From: Trichococcus collinsii
Lineage (GTDB): Bacteria; Bacillota; Bacilli; Lactobacillales; Aerococcaceae
Assembly (NCBI RefSeq): GCF_900107505.1
Contig: NZ_FNQH01000002.1
Location: forward strand, 62,001 to 126,000
Length of the DNA: 64,000 bases
Direction of reading: 5' to 3'
Shown here: piece by piece, positions 1 through 8,234 of the stretch
Numbering within the stretch: the first letter of the stretch is position 1
Layout: each line of letters begins with the position of its first letter
The notes under the pieces: model-generated
Told to the model about the DNA's origin: nothing
Database searches by the model: none
The model's input: only the letters and a program-made list of their open reading frames with translations
Made by a program: the position numbers and the translations under genes

Positions 1-1501
1 ACTCCGGATTGAACTCGTTGTTCAGGACACCCCATTCGATTTGGTCGTAGAAGCGCCATTCCAGGAATTGTCCGATTTCATTGCCCATGAAGTTTAATTT
101 CTTCCCTGGGTGAGCCATCATATAGGCTTGCAGCGTACGTAAGCCTGCAAATTGTTTATAGCGGTCACCTGGCATTTTAGCCAGCAGAGATTGTTTGCCG
201 TGGACTACTTCATCGTGGGAAATCGGTAAAATAAAGTTTTCATTGAATGCATACATAAATGAGAAAGTGATTAGATTGAAATTGTCTTTCCGGAACAATG
301 GATCCATTTCGAAGAAGCGCAACGTATCATTCATCCAGCCCATATTCCATTTATAGTTGAAGCCCAGACCGCCTGTCTCGATCGGTTTTGTGACATTGGC
401 CCAAGCAGTGCTTTCTTCCGCAATCATGTAAGTATCCGGCTGGCGCTCGAAGACCTTTGTATTCATCTTCTTCAGGAATTCGATCCCTTGGCGGTTATCA
501 TTGCCACCGTCTTCATTCGGTGTCCAAGGACCTTCATCATAATCAAGATAAAGCATATTCGAAACGGCATCGACACGGATTCCGTCAAAATGGAACTCTT
601 GTAGCCAGAAAATAGCATTTGAAATCAGGAAACTGTGCACTTGCGCTTTACCCAAGTCAAAATTCAACGTTCCCCAACGGTTGTTGATGGCGCGATTCGG
701 ATCAGCATATTCAAAAGTAGGCGTGCCATCGAAATTGGCTAACGCATAGTCATTTTTGCAGAAATGTCCGGGAACCCAGTCCATGATGACCCCGACCCCT
801 TCTTTATGCGCTTCTTCCACGAAATCCCTTAACTCAAGCAAATTGCCGTAACGGGCAGCCACCGCGAAATACCCGGTGATTTGATAGCCCCAAGAAGCTT
901 CCAGCGGATGTTCCATCAAAGGCATGAATTCGATGTGCGTGTAGCCCATTTCCTTCACATATGGAATCAACGTTTCAGCAAGATCCTTGAAGGAATACCA
1001 GCTGCCATCATCATGCTTTTTCCATGAACTGAAATGCACTTCATAAATGTTAAGCGGTTTTTGATAGATGGACTTTCTTTTTTTATTTGCGGCCCATCTA
1101 CCGTCTTTCCATTTTTTCTCAGGCATGTCAAACACGACAGAGGCGTCTTTTGGTGGAACTTCGTACGCAAAAGAATAGGGATCGATTTTATATTTCTTTT
1201 TACCGTTTTTGTCCTCGATATAATACTTGTAACAGTCCCCTTGTGCCGCAGCCTCTGTAAAAAGCGACCAGCCTCCGGTTTTGCCGATTTTTTGCATTTC
1301 CACGGGTTTCCATTCAGTAAAATCCCCGACCACAGAAACGGTTTTTGCATGGGGCGCCCAAACTGTGAAACGCCATCCTTCAATCCCATTTTCGGTCCGT
1401 TGTTTACTTCCTAAAAAGCGGTAGCTTTCAAGATGCTCCCCGATGTTGAACAAATACATCTCTTTTTCCAACTCTTTAAGTATGTTCATTTTTGCACTCA
1501 T
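1..1501 (-). CDS. glgB: 1,4-alpha-glucan branching enzyme (3' end outside window)
   Basis: Transfers alpha-1,4 glucan chains to alpha-1,6 positions during glycogen synthesis. The reading frame stays open from an ATG at 1499-1501 to the window edge, so the C-terminus is missing. An N-terminal CBM48-like region (GWRFTVWAPHAKTVSVVGDF) precedes the GH13 barrel. The nucleophile motif DGIRVDAV is encoded near 563-588, the acid/base motif AEES near 415-430, and the late HDE motif is present in ISHDEVVHG. The start follows an AGGGAAGTG-type ribosome site. A long AT-rich leader with two cre-like sites lies upstream, which suggests catabolite control. Other glg genes would be expected beyond the left edge. 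Confidence 0.95.
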   Translation of the reverse strand, partial: MSAKMNILKELEKEMYLFNIGEHLESYRFLGSKQRTENGIEGWRFTVWAPHAKTVSVVGDFTEWKPVEMQKIGKTGGWSLFTEAAAQGDCYKYYIEDKNGKKKYKIDPYSFAYEVPPKDASVVFDMPEKKWKDGRWAANKKRKSIYQKPLNIYEVHFSSWKKHDDGSWYSFKDLAETLIPYVKEMGYTHIEFMPLMEHPLEASWGYQITGYFAVAARYGNLLELRDFVEEAHKEGVGVIMDWVPGHFCKNDYALANFDGTPTFEYADPNRAINNRWGTLNFDLGKAQVHSFLISNAIFWLQEFHFDGIRVDAVSNMLYLDYDEGPWTPNEDGGNDNRQGIEFLKKMNTKVFERQPDTYMIAEESTAWANVTKPIETGGLGFNYKWNMGWMNDTLRFFEMDPLFRKDNFNLITFSFMYAFNENFILPISHDEVVHGKQSLLAKMPGDRYKQFAGLRTLQAYMMAHPGKKLNFMGNEIGQFLEWRFYDQIEWGVLNNEFNPE

Positions 1502-1710
1502 CCAGACACTTCCCTTACAATTATATTGCTGTAACAAAACGATCCAATAATGATTTATTCAATCATGCCAGGTCCTTTCATTAATATATATTCATAATAA
1601 CATTTTAAAGATGATTTTGCCATAATTCATAATAAATATATTGAAACCTTTTTTTCTGTTTGATAGTAATAATCTATCAGCCTTAATAGTTTTTTTACAT
1701 AAAAACAACA

Positions 1711-1726
1711 TTGTAAACGCTACACA
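1711..1726 (-). promoter_or_regulatory. cre-like site (CcpA) upstream of glgB
   Basis: On the minus strand it reads TGTGTAGCGTTTACAA. This fits the cre pattern WTGNNARCGNWWWCAW except for two bases in the left half. It lies about 210 bp upstream of the glgB start. Assignment rests on the consensus only. Confidence 0.4.
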
Positions 1727-1925
1727 AATCCAAGACACGAATATCACTATATAGAATCCACTTAAGTCATAAAAATGAACATTCAATTAGATTGTTATGA
1801 GAGTAGTTTCAATTAACCCTACTGTCATAATACTTTTTCAGTATCTACTTACAAATAGGAATATGAAAATACACAGACATATATTGTTATTAATTTCACA
1901 ATTCGGATATTTGTCCCAATAAATA

Positions 1926-1941
1926 ATGTTGACGCTTACAT
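1926..1941. promoter_or_regulatory. cre-like site (CcpA)
   Basis: ATGTTGACGCTTACAT matches the cre pattern WTGNNARCGNWWWCAW with a single mismatch. It sits just beyond the terminator of the Nudix gene, so glgB is the only promoter it could reasonably control. Confidence 0.45.
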
Positions 1942-1950
1942 TTACATAGT

Positions 1951-2002
1951 AAAAAAACCCTGATTTGCAAAGATTGTGGCATAATTTTTACAATTCAGGG
2001 TT
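1951..2002 (-). terminator. Rho-independent terminator of the Nudix/phosphodiesterase unit
   Basis: On the minus strand AACCCTGAATTG pairs with CAAATCAGGGTT (one mismatch) and is followed by a run of Ts. It starts 16 bp after the stop of the Nudix gene. Confidence 0.75.
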
Positions 2003-2017
2003 ATTTTTACTTAATAT

Positions 2018-2401
2018 TTACAAACGTTGGACCAAAAGTTCCACCGTGGGCACATCTGCCGGCGCCCAGTCCATCTCAGGCAATTCGGAGATGTTCACCC
2101 AACGCATTTCTGTATGCTCAGATAATCGGGGTTCGCCCTCGTATAATTCACAGAGCAACGTCGTCAATTCCACGGTTCCAAAATCATATGGATACTTGAT
2201 TGTAAGAAGTTTGTCTTTGACCAGTATCCGGCAGGAAAACTCTTCCTCCATCTCCCGGACAAGTGCCTCTCCTGCCGTTTCATTTTCCTCAAGCTTACCT
2301 CCAGGGAATTCCCACAGGCCGGCCAATGCTTTACCCGGACCTCTTTTGGCACAAAAAATACTGCCCTCTTTTTCTATTACAGCTCCCACTACTTTGATCA
2401 T
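2018..2401 (-). CDS. Nudix hydrolase, MutT-like (8-oxo-dGTP diphosphatase candidate)
   Basis: A 127-residue protein consisting of one Nudix domain. The Nudix box runs from G35: GKLEENE, then REMEEEF at residues 49-55. The glycine near the end of the box is replaced by serine (S56). Size and the early RGPGKALAGLWEFPGG segment resemble MutT/NudG enzymes that clean oxidised nucleotides from the pool, but the exact substrate cannot be read from sequence. It lies 21 bp downstream of the phosphodiesterase gene on the same strand and both precede one terminator, so they are probably cotranscribed. Confidence 0.85.
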   Translation of the reverse strand: MIKVVGAVIEKEGSIFCAKRGPGKALAGLWEFPGGKLEENETAGEALVREMEEEFSCRILVKDKLLTIKYPYDFGTVELTTLLCELYEGEPRLSEHTEMRWVNISELPEMDWAPADVPTVELLVQRL

Positions 2402-2422
2402 ACGGCGATTAAATCCTCCTGA

Positions 2423-3706
2423 TTACAAGAATATTTTATTAATGACCCTTCCATCCGTGGCTTCTGGATATTTCAGTCCAATTGCATGCAGGAAAGTCGG
2501 GCCTTCATCTATCAGCCGGCCCTTCTCGACAACTGCGTCTCTGTCGATTCCTGGTCCGGAAACCATCAGCATCGTGGCATATTTTTTCTTTTTTGGACTG
2601 AAGCCGTGCGTTGCGCTATGCAATCTTCGATCAGGAAGGTTTTTTGCGGTACTCTCCATGAAAGGATAGTGCACGTCGCTCTCAAAATAATAACCCGCCT
2701 TCGCTTCCAGAATGAATAGGCAATTCTCATCCGCTCCCATTTTTCTGGCTTCTGCGGCCGAATGGATAGTTTCGATCCTGCCTTCGATTCCTTTCAACGC
2801 ATCCAATATCATTTTGTTGGTGATGGTGACATCTTTCCGGTAAATATAGCAAGCTCCGTCCGCCGCTTTTGCCAGCACTTTCCAGTCTTTGATATTCCTT
2901 TTGCGATCCAAAGTCTGCCAGCCTTTGTCCAAAAACAGATGATTCGGGCGGATGACTGTATGCGTATCAATCTGATAATGATCGCCCAATACGGCCAACA
3001 CGGTATTCTCATAGATGTCCATTTCTTTCATCGCTTCGATGATCTGACCGAGGTGGCGATCCATCCGGATGATGGCTTCTTTGGCTTGGTCGCTCAAGAC
3101 GCCATAATGATGACGCATGCTATCCAGATCAACCAGATGCACAGCCATCAGATCCGGTTGTTTCGTTTTGATCGTGTCAACCGCAATAGCTGTCACAAAC
3201 TCATCCAACTCCGGTTGGTCAATGCCGTTTCGCAATGAGCTGTATTTTTTGTTCATCTCCAGCGCATATTTCGTGCTGGATGCAAAAGCGGAAACCATCA
3301 TCTGGTTTTTCCAGGGCCTGTTCGGAAAAATTTCTGCGAGGTTATAATCAATGGAAGGACTCTTCCCCGTCACCGGCCAAAGCAAAGCACATGTTGTATA
3401 ACCAGCCTTCTTGGCGACATCAAACAACGTGGACTTCTTTATTTCTTTGGCATACCAATACCAATCTGGTGACAGTCTTTCCGGTTGCCGGTGTGTATTG
3501 TGGATGATGCCGTGGCGGTTCGGATACATCCCTGTTGCGATAGAAGTATGCGCTACGTATGTCAAAGACGGGTAAACCGACTCCACCTCTTTGACGAGTG
3601 CACTTCTGTTCAATATTTCCTGGAAATGGGGCAGCGTCTTGGCAAATTCTAAGTCACTGGCACCAAATGCATCTAACGAAATGATATACAGTTTTCTCTT
3701 TACCAT
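2423..3706 (-). CDS. Alkaline-phosphatase-superfamily phosphodiesterase / nucleotide pyrophosphatase
   Basis: A 427-residue protein of the type I phosphodiesterase/nucleotide pyrophosphatase branch. Metal-site features are visible: an N-terminal ISLDAFGASD, the nucleophile region YPSLTYVAHTSIATG, VHLVDLDSMRHHYG and LGDHYQ, with a late SATHGFSP histidine. There is no signal peptide, so it is predicted cytoplasmic. The start follows a strong AGGAGGG site. Substrate is unknown. Similar Firmicutes proteins are annotated only as ectonucleotide pyrophosphatase-like, and coupling to the Nudix gene hints at nucleotide or phosphoester turnover. Confidence 0.85.
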   Translation of the reverse strand: MVKRKLYIISLDAFGASDLEFAKTLPHFQEILNRSALVKEVESVYPSLTYVAHTSIATGMYPNRHGIIHNTHRQPERLSPDWYWYAKEIKKSTLFDVAKKAGYTTCALLWPVTGKSPSIDYNLAEIFPNRPWKNQMMVSAFASSTKYALEMNKKYSSLRNGIDQPELDEFVTAIAVDTIKTKQPDLMAVHLVDLDSMRHHYGVLSDQAKEAIIRMDRHLGQIIEAMKEMDIYENTVLAVLGDHYQIDTHTVIRPNHLFLDKGWQTLDRKRNIKDWKVLAKAADGACYIYRKDVTITNKMILDALKGIEGRIETIHSAAEARKMGADENCLFILEAKAGYYFESDVHYPFMESTAKNLPDRRLHSATHGFSPKKKKYATMLMVSGPGIDRDAVVEKGRLIDEGPTFLHAIGLKYPEATDGRVINKIFL

Positions 3707-4028
3707 ATTATTACCCTCCTATCCTGTTATTTTACCATATATTAGATGTTGCATGGATACAGCAAGGTATTTAATTTCAATATTCTTGTGACTGTGGAGG
3801 CACGCATTTCGTCACCGTCTTTTTAAAAACATAAACAGCGGGGTTCTTTTCGCTTCGTTTCTTTCAAAATGCTATTCTTTTTTTAGGCAGTTAGGAGTAA
3901 AATGGATAATGTGCAATATCTAACAATATAATAGTGGAATCATTAAATTCGCTGACCTCCGCTGCCACATGAGCAGTTATTAGAAAAAGGAAGCGATTAC
4001 ATTTATTGTTTGCGCTATTCAAGAAAGT
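3707..4028. other. Divergent intergenic region with a -10 for the Pit operon
   Basis: A 320-bp divergent spacer. A good -10 (TATAAT) on the plus strand lies at 3927-3932, but I see no convincing -35 at 17 bp. No gene or clear operator was found. An open frame on the minus strand across 3891-4412 is a shadow of the transporter. Confidence 0.5.
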
Positions 4029-5096
4029 GTGGAAATGCAAACTATGACAATCACCTTCTCGGATTTTATCGACAGCATCCAGACGAATCCCATCCTCCTG
4101 ATTATTGTAGTATTGACTTTGGGTGTCATCTTGGTGAACGGCTGGACCGATGCACCGAACGCAATTGCAACTTGTGTATCTACCCGGTCCATTGCTCCTC
4201 AGAAAGCCATCCTGATGGCCGCCGTATTTAACTTTTTGGGAGTCTTCGTGATGACCTCCGTCAACGCCACAGTTGCCCAAACGATTGCGAACATGGTCGA
4301 TTTCGGCAACGACCCAAAACAATCCATCATCGCGCTTTGCGCCGCTCTTTTCGCGATTGTCCTTTGGGCAACGGCAGCTTGGTACTTCGGAATCCCAACC
4401 AGTGAGAGCCACGCCCTAATTGCAGGCATTTCTGGGGCTGCGATTGCATTACAGGGAGGCTTCGGGGCCATCAATGGAGCGGAATGGATAAAAGTCATCT
4501 ACGGTCTGTTCCTCTCCACGATACTGGGCTTTGGCTTCGGTTTTGGCGTATCAAAGCTCACCACTGCCATCTGCAGAAATAAAGCCCGGCAAAAAACGGG
4601 ACCGTTTTTCCAGAAAGGCCAAGTGCTTGGTGGAGCGGCTATGGCCTTTATGCACGGTGCCCAAGACGGTCAAAAATTCATGGGAATTTTCATGCTGGGA
4701 ATATTCCTAGGGCAAGGCAACAGCGATACAACCCAATTCATTATCCCGCTTTGGATGATGATTCTCTGCTCATTGGTAATGGCCTTGGGTACTTCGATTG
4801 GTGGTTATAAGATCATCAAAACGGTGGGCATGAACATGGTGAAACTGGAAGGATATCAAGGCTTCAGTGCTGATGTCGGTGCTGCAGCTTGCCTTTTGCT
4901 CTCATCTATCTGGGGGTTGCCGGTCAGCACCACACATACAAAAACGACTGCCATCATGGGCGTTGGCGCAGCTAAACGGCTGTCTTCCGTAAATTGGATC
5001 ACCGTCAAAGAAATGGTTTGGGCTTGGGTTCTGACGTTCCCGGGCTGCGGTTTGGTCGGGTACCTGATGGCGCTTATTTTCATGAATATATTCTGA
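4029..5096 (+). CDS. pit: Inorganic phosphate transporter, PiT family
   Basis: A polytopic membrane protein of about 355 residues with the duplicated PiT signature. The first copy contains NGWTDAPNAIATCVSTRSI near residues 37-55, and the second contains AFMHGAQDGQKFMG. Many glycine-rich membrane segments lie between and after them. It imports phosphate, probably as metal-phosphate with protons. The start is uncertain: GTG at 4029, ATG at 4035 and ATG at 4044 are all in frame and none has a strong ribosome site. The DUF47 gene follows after 13 bp, the usual PiT-accessory pairing. Confidence 0.93.
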   Translation: MEMQTMTITFSDFIDSIQTNPILLIIVVLTLGVILVNGWTDAPNAIATCVSTRSIAPQKAILMAAVFNFLGVFVMTSVNATVAQTIANMVDFGNDPKQSIIALCAALFAIVLWATAAWYFGIPTSESHALIAGISGAAIALQGGFGAINGAEWIKVIYGLFLSTILGFGFGFGVSKLTTAICRNKARQKTGPFFQKGQVLGGAAMAFMHGAQDGQKFMGIFMLGIFLGQGNSDTTQFIIPLWMMILCSLVMALGTSIGGYKIIKTVGMNMVKLEGYQGFSADVGAAACLLLSSIWGLPVSTTHTKTTAIMGVGAAKRLSSVNWITVKEMVWAWVLTFPGCGLVGYLMALIFMNIF

Positions 5097-5109
5097 GGAG
5101 ATTGCAACT

Positions 5110-5742
5110 ATGCTGATGAGAAAAAAAACAAAAGAATATAGCTACTACCAAGAATTCATCGAAGTTTCCGCAATGGCCGTTTCTGCAGCCAAATTGATGA
5201 CTAGCATTTTGGCTGATTACAATCTGGAGACTTTAGAGGCCCGACTCAAGGAACTCCATGAGATCGAGCATGCAGCGGATCAAAAGAAGCACAAGATGAT
5301 GAGTTACCTATATAGCGATTTTCTCCCTCCACTCGAACGTGAGGACATCATCGATTTGGCCGGGGAATTGGATACCACCATCGACACGATCGAAGACACG
5401 CTCATCCACATCGATATCTACCAGATTCAAAAAATCACGCCGGCAATGTTGAAGTTTATGGAGATAATCGAAAAGAGCGCATTGACCCTGGATGAAGCCA
5501 TCAATGATCTGAAGAATTTCAAGAAATCAAAAATCATCAAAGAAGCTATCATTACCATCAATCGCCTTGAAAAGCAGGGAGACTCCTTGTACACCCGTTC
5601 GGTCAAGAAATTATTTGTCGAACAGAAGGATGCGCTGACGACAATGGCTACGACGAATATCTACGACCGGTTCGAACGGGCTACCGATTCCTTTGAAGCG
5701 GCAGCCAATGTCATCGAAAGAATTGTCCTGAAAAATTCGTAG
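5110..5742 (+). CDS. DUF47/PhoU-like Pit accessory protein
   Basis: A 210-residue, largely helical soluble protein of the DUF47 (YkaA/PhoU-like) family. Family features include E/D-rich metal-binding helices such as HEIEHAADQKKH near residue 55 and REDIIDLAGELDTTIDTIED near residue 77. Genes of this type sit beside pit genes and are thought to regulate phosphate uptake. An unusually good ribosome site (GAGGAG) precedes the ATG at 5110; a second ATG two codons later is also possible. It is cotranscribed with the transporter and followed by a strong terminator. Confidence 0.9.
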   Translation: MLMRKKTKEYSYYQEFIEVSAMAVSAAKLMTSILADYNLETLEARLKELHEIEHAADQKKHKMMSYLYSDFLPPLEREDIIDLAGELDTTIDTIEDTLIHIDIYQIQKITPAMLKFMEIIEKSALTLDEAINDLKNFKKSKIIKEAIITINRLEKQGDSLYTRSVKKLFVEQKDALTTMATTNIYDRFERATDSFEAAANVIERIVLKNS

Positions 5743-5779
5743 CATTTTGCGGTACCAAGCATTCAGTATCCAAAAAAGC

Positions 5780-5825
5780 AAAGAAGTAGCCATCGAATCT
5801 CAGCGGATTCGGTGGCTGCTTCTTT
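5780..5825. terminator. Bidirectional terminator between the DUF47 and DUF4349 genes
   Basis: A long near-perfect hairpin: the arm AAAGAAGTAGCCATCGAATC pairs with GATTCGGTGGCTGCTTCTTT. On the minus strand it runs into TTTTTT, and on the plus strand into a weaker T-rich tail, so it can serve both convergent genes. Confidence 0.85.
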
Positions 5826-5847
5826 GTTTCAGGACTATTTGTTAAAG

Positions 5848-6981
5848 TTACGGTTCCAAGGGGTCTTCCTTGTTGCCCTCTTCAGATTTTATTTCCTTTG
5901 TGGCATCGCTTTTTGCGGCCGGAGTTTCCGGCACATCTGCTGCACCATCCTTTGGCGGCACAGGCGGGGTGACAGTCGCTTTCGTTGCTACTACGGTCGT
6001 TCCTCCGGGTTTTCTTGGATGGGTCCGTTCAAACCGTTCTTTCCGGCGCTCTTCGATCTGCTTTCTTTCTTGGAGCTGCTTTTCGGCCCTTTGCTTGCCC
6101 CAAATCGTTTTGCCGAACAGTTTTTTGATTGCCCACAACAACAGCAGCAACAACAGAACGGCTACGAAGAACGGCATTGCATAGATGAACCAGATTGCTG
6201 CATCCTGCAGCCAATAGTAGAAGGAATAAAGCGAATCGATGAACGCATCCTTGACGCGATCCCAGAATGGCGTCGATCCGCCTTGATTGTTCGAAATGCG
6301 CGAACGCTCAGAAACCGTCAGATATAAAGCGGTATAGTCGATCAGATCATCGATGTTGTCCAATTCCGACTGCAGCACTTCTCTTTCGGCTATAGCCGCA
6401 CTGAGGCTGTCCTCGATGGCAAGGATTTCTTCCACTGTCACAGCCTGGTCAAGTAGAGCCAACAGGCGCTCTTCCTTTCTTTGCAACACGCTGATGCGGG
6501 TAGCCGTGTCCTCATAATACTGTGTTACATCTTCATTGCCTTGCTGTTCGCTGATTTTCGTGCCCAGTCCACCCTCCAGATCATCCAGGAAGGCTGTCAC
6601 GGAATCTTTCGGAATCCGGATTGTGTAGCTGCCTTGGCGATAATTTTGGGTCAACGAGGAAGGTGTGTAGATCATGTCGCCACCGCTTGATTCGTAGGAA
6701 TATTCCACATAGGCTCCATATTTCCCGACGATTTCCTTCAGATAAGCGATGGAATCATCATATTTGAGCGTTTCATATGAGAGATGGACGGTGGTGACTA
6801 CCTTTTCACCGATCAAAAGTCCCGAACCGACTTCCCCATCCATTTTGGATATTTCCGTCGTCACATTGTCTACTCCGGCAGCGTCCTGTTGCGAAACACT
6901 CGTTTCTTCAGTCGTTAAGAATGAACAGCCCACTAGTGAGAATGACAGCAGCGAAAGGATCAATAATTTCAGATTTTTCAA
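5848..6981 (-). CDS. DUF4349 membrane lipoprotein
   Basis: The most likely start is TTG at 6981, eight bases after GGAGG, giving 377 residues. An upstream in-frame TTG at 6996 overlaps that ribosome site. The product begins MKNLKLLILSLLSFSLVGC, a lipoprotein signal with lipobox LVGC. The DUF4349 domain follows, with a long coiled coil (TRISVLQRKEERLLALLDQA). Then comes a membrane span rich in V and L, and a charged cytoplasmic tail rich in K, E, R and P. Function is unknown; the domain occurs in envelope proteins of many bacteria. A -10 (TATAAT on the minus strand) lies at 7020-7025. Confidence 0.85.
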   Translation of the reverse strand: MKNLKLLILSLLSFSLVGCSFLTTEETSVSQQDAAGVDNVTTEISKMDGEVGSGLLIGEKVVTTVHLSYETLKYDDSIAYLKEIVGKYGAYVEYSYESSGGDMIYTPSSLTQNYRQGSYTIRIPKDSVTAFLDDLEGGLGTKISEQQGNEDVTQYYEDTATRISVLQRKEERLLALLDQAVTVEEILAIEDSLSAAIAEREVLQSELDNIDDLIDYTALYLTVSERSRISNNQGGSTPFWDRVKDAFIDSLYSFYYWLQDAAIWFIYAMPFFVAVLLLLLLLWAIKKLFGKTIWGKQRAEKQLQERKQIEERRKERFERTHPRKPGGTTVVATKATVTPPVPPKDGAADVPETPAAKSDATKEIKSEEGNKEDPLEP

Positions 6982-7069
6982 TTGAGGCGCCTCCAATCTT
7001 TCCTAAGTTTCCTACTTAGATTATACCGCATGGCGGCCGCTGCGCCTAATAAAGCCCTTACAGAATTAC

Positions 7070-7262
7070 AGGTCCGGCTATGCAGATTTGACTTGGTCGG
7101 AGAACAGCCGGAGAAACCGAGCGCTTCTCCGGTGAAGCTGCTCTGGCCGGAGGAGCCGGCCTATTTTCCGTGTGCTACTCCGGTTAGACTCTCCTCGCCG
7201 GAGCTGCCGGTAGATCCGGATGACCTACCTCCGGTGAACCGCCCCTCGCCGGAGCTGGCGGC
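7070..7262. repeat. GC-rich cluster of CCGGAG-type hairpins
   Basis: This segment is far more GC-rich than its surroundings. CCGGAG and its complement CTCCGG recur many times, forming back-to-back hairpins such as CCGGAGAA...TTCTCCGG at 7110-7135. It sits between the ncRNA terminator and the lipoprotein promoter. A 109-codon plus-strand frame crosses it but is proline-rich and overlaps the lipoprotein start, so I treat the region as a non-coding repeat. Confidence 0.6.
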
Positions 7263-7276
7263 CTTTTCCCCGGCAA

Positions 7277-7337
7277 CACAAAAAGAAAGGGCCGGAAAGG
7301 TAAACACCTAAGTGTTCAACTTTCCGACCCTTTCTTC
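7277..7337 (-). terminator. Terminator of the structured ncRNA
   Basis: On the minus strand AGAAAGGGTCGGAAAG pairs with CTTTCCGGCCCTTTCT and is followed by TTTTTGTG. Inner bases GTTGAACAC and GTGTTTAC extend the stem. Confidence 0.8.
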
Positions 7338-7504
7338 TGATACGGCATGGGTAAACCCATGGATGGGACTGTTCACAGCAGTCACCATCAAACATCCACA
7401 TCCTGTGGTTGTGCAAGCACGTATGTCCCGTTTGATTTGCAATCACTATGCCGCTTGCGCGGAATGGGCGAACCCACCTGATTGCTCGTCGCCTCATCGC
7501 ATGT
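7278..7504 (-). ncRNA. Unassigned structured small RNA, about 225 nt
   Basis: No known family was recognised. The minus-strand transcript would contain two successive three-way-junction modules. In the first, GCAATCA/TGATTGC (7479-7485 with 7439-7445) encloses TGGG-TTCG-CCCA and CCGC-GCAA-GCGG. In the second, ATCAAAC/GTTTGAT (7430-7436 with 7387-7393) encloses GTG-CTTG-CAC and CCACAGGATGTGG. Further hairpins at 7356-7383 precede a strong terminator. The UUCG and GCAA (GNRA) loops exist only on the minus strand, which supports the orientation. A good promoter lies exactly upstream. It does not match tmRNA, RNase P, SRP or 6S RNA by eye. Confidence 0.6.
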
Positions 7505-7509
7505 AAAAT

Positions 7510-7538
7510 ATCTTATCATGCAAAATCTAAAAAAGCAA
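7510..7538 (-). promoter_or_regulatory. Promoter of the structured ncRNA
   Basis: On the minus strand a -35 TTGCTT (7533-7538) is separated by 17 bp from a -10 TAAGAT (7510-7515). Transcription would begin near 7503, at the base of the RNA structure. Confidence 0.6.
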
Positions 7539-7577
7539 GAGTTTTATTTCGGTTGTAGGCAGCCTGCTGAATAATCC

Positions 7578-8225
7578 TTATTCTTTGCCGCTATCATCAA
7601 ATTTCTCCAGCCAAGCATCAGCAATGAGCCTGTGCCCTTTTTTGGTCGGATGGACGCCGTCATTCGATAATGTTTCATATCCCTCTACAGCACCGATTGC
7701 ATTCAAATCGGCATCCAGCCCGATCCAATCGGCATCGAATTCTTCGGCAAGGCGTTTGACGATTTCCTGTTTCGGGTCTAAATCGACTCGCCAAGTTTTG
7801 CGGTCTTCTGGATACGGGAAGACGAACGGCTCCATCAGAATGATCCGTGCATTCGATTTTTTACGCAAGGAAGCCAACAAATGGCGGTAATGCATTTCGA
7901 ACTGTTCAGCGCCCGCTTCGGTCGCGAAAACACTCTCGTCGCCGACATTATGCCACGTATCATTGATGCCGATCAACATAGTGACGACATCGGGTTCGAG
8001 CGAAACGCAATCAGCGTGCCATCTTTCCGCTATATCATGGATTCGGTTGCCGCTGATGCCACGGTTGATCAGCTGGTAGTGTTCGGCATCGCCTCTGTCC
8101 GCAAGATCCTTCGCTATCATTGCCACATAGCCTTTTCCCAGCGAATCCGGATTGTTGCGGTTACGGCCGACATCTGTGATGCTGTCGCCGATGAAAAGCA
8201 ATTTGTGCTTAGTCGTTTTCTCCAT
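7578..8225 (-). CDS. SGNH/GDSL-family hydrolase
   Basis: A 215-residue cytoplasmic esterase or lipase-like protein. All four SGNH blocks are visible: IGDSITD with the nucleophile serine near residue 14, the NRGISGNRI glycine block, the LIGINDTWH asparagine block, and DGVHPTKKGH carrying the catalytic Asp and His near the C-terminus. There is no signal peptide. Substrate is unknown; this size class includes acyl-esterases and sugar O-acetyl esterases. It follows the glyoxalase-like gene by 9 bp on the same strand, with AGGGCGG as ribosome site. Confidence 0.9.
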   Translation of the reverse strand: MEKTTKHKLLFIGDSITDVGRNRNNPDSLGKGYVAMIAKDLADRGDAEHYQLINRGISGNRIHDIAERWHADCVSLEPDVVTMLIGINDTWHNVGDESVFATEAGAEQFEMHYRHLLASLRKKSNARIILMEPFVFPYPEDRKTWRVDLDPKQEIVKRLAEEFDADWIGLDADLNAIGAVEGYETLSNDGVHPTKKGHRLIADAWLEKFDDSGKE

Positions 8226-8234
8226 AGGTCCGCC

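Larger units (their letters stand above)
1502..1950. other. AT-rich intergenic region upstream of glgB
   Basis: About 450 bp without a convincing gene. It is clearly more AT-rich than the flanking coding sequence and holds two cre-like sites (1711-1726 and 1926-1941). A 64-codon open frame inside it has no good ribosome site and low-complexity composition, so I do not call it a gene. Confidence 0.6.

Noticed and set aside
1592-1786. Minus-strand 64-codon frame upstream of glgB
   Set aside because: AT-rich low-complexity sequence with no convincing ribosome site or family.
6982-7311. Plus-strand 109-codon open frame
   Set aside because: It overlaps the lipoprotein start, is proline-rich through a repeat cluster, and has no ribosome site.
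7225-7497. Minus-strand 90-codon open frame
   Set aside because: It runs through the stem-loops of the structured RNA; codons show no coding pattern and it lacks a ribosome site.
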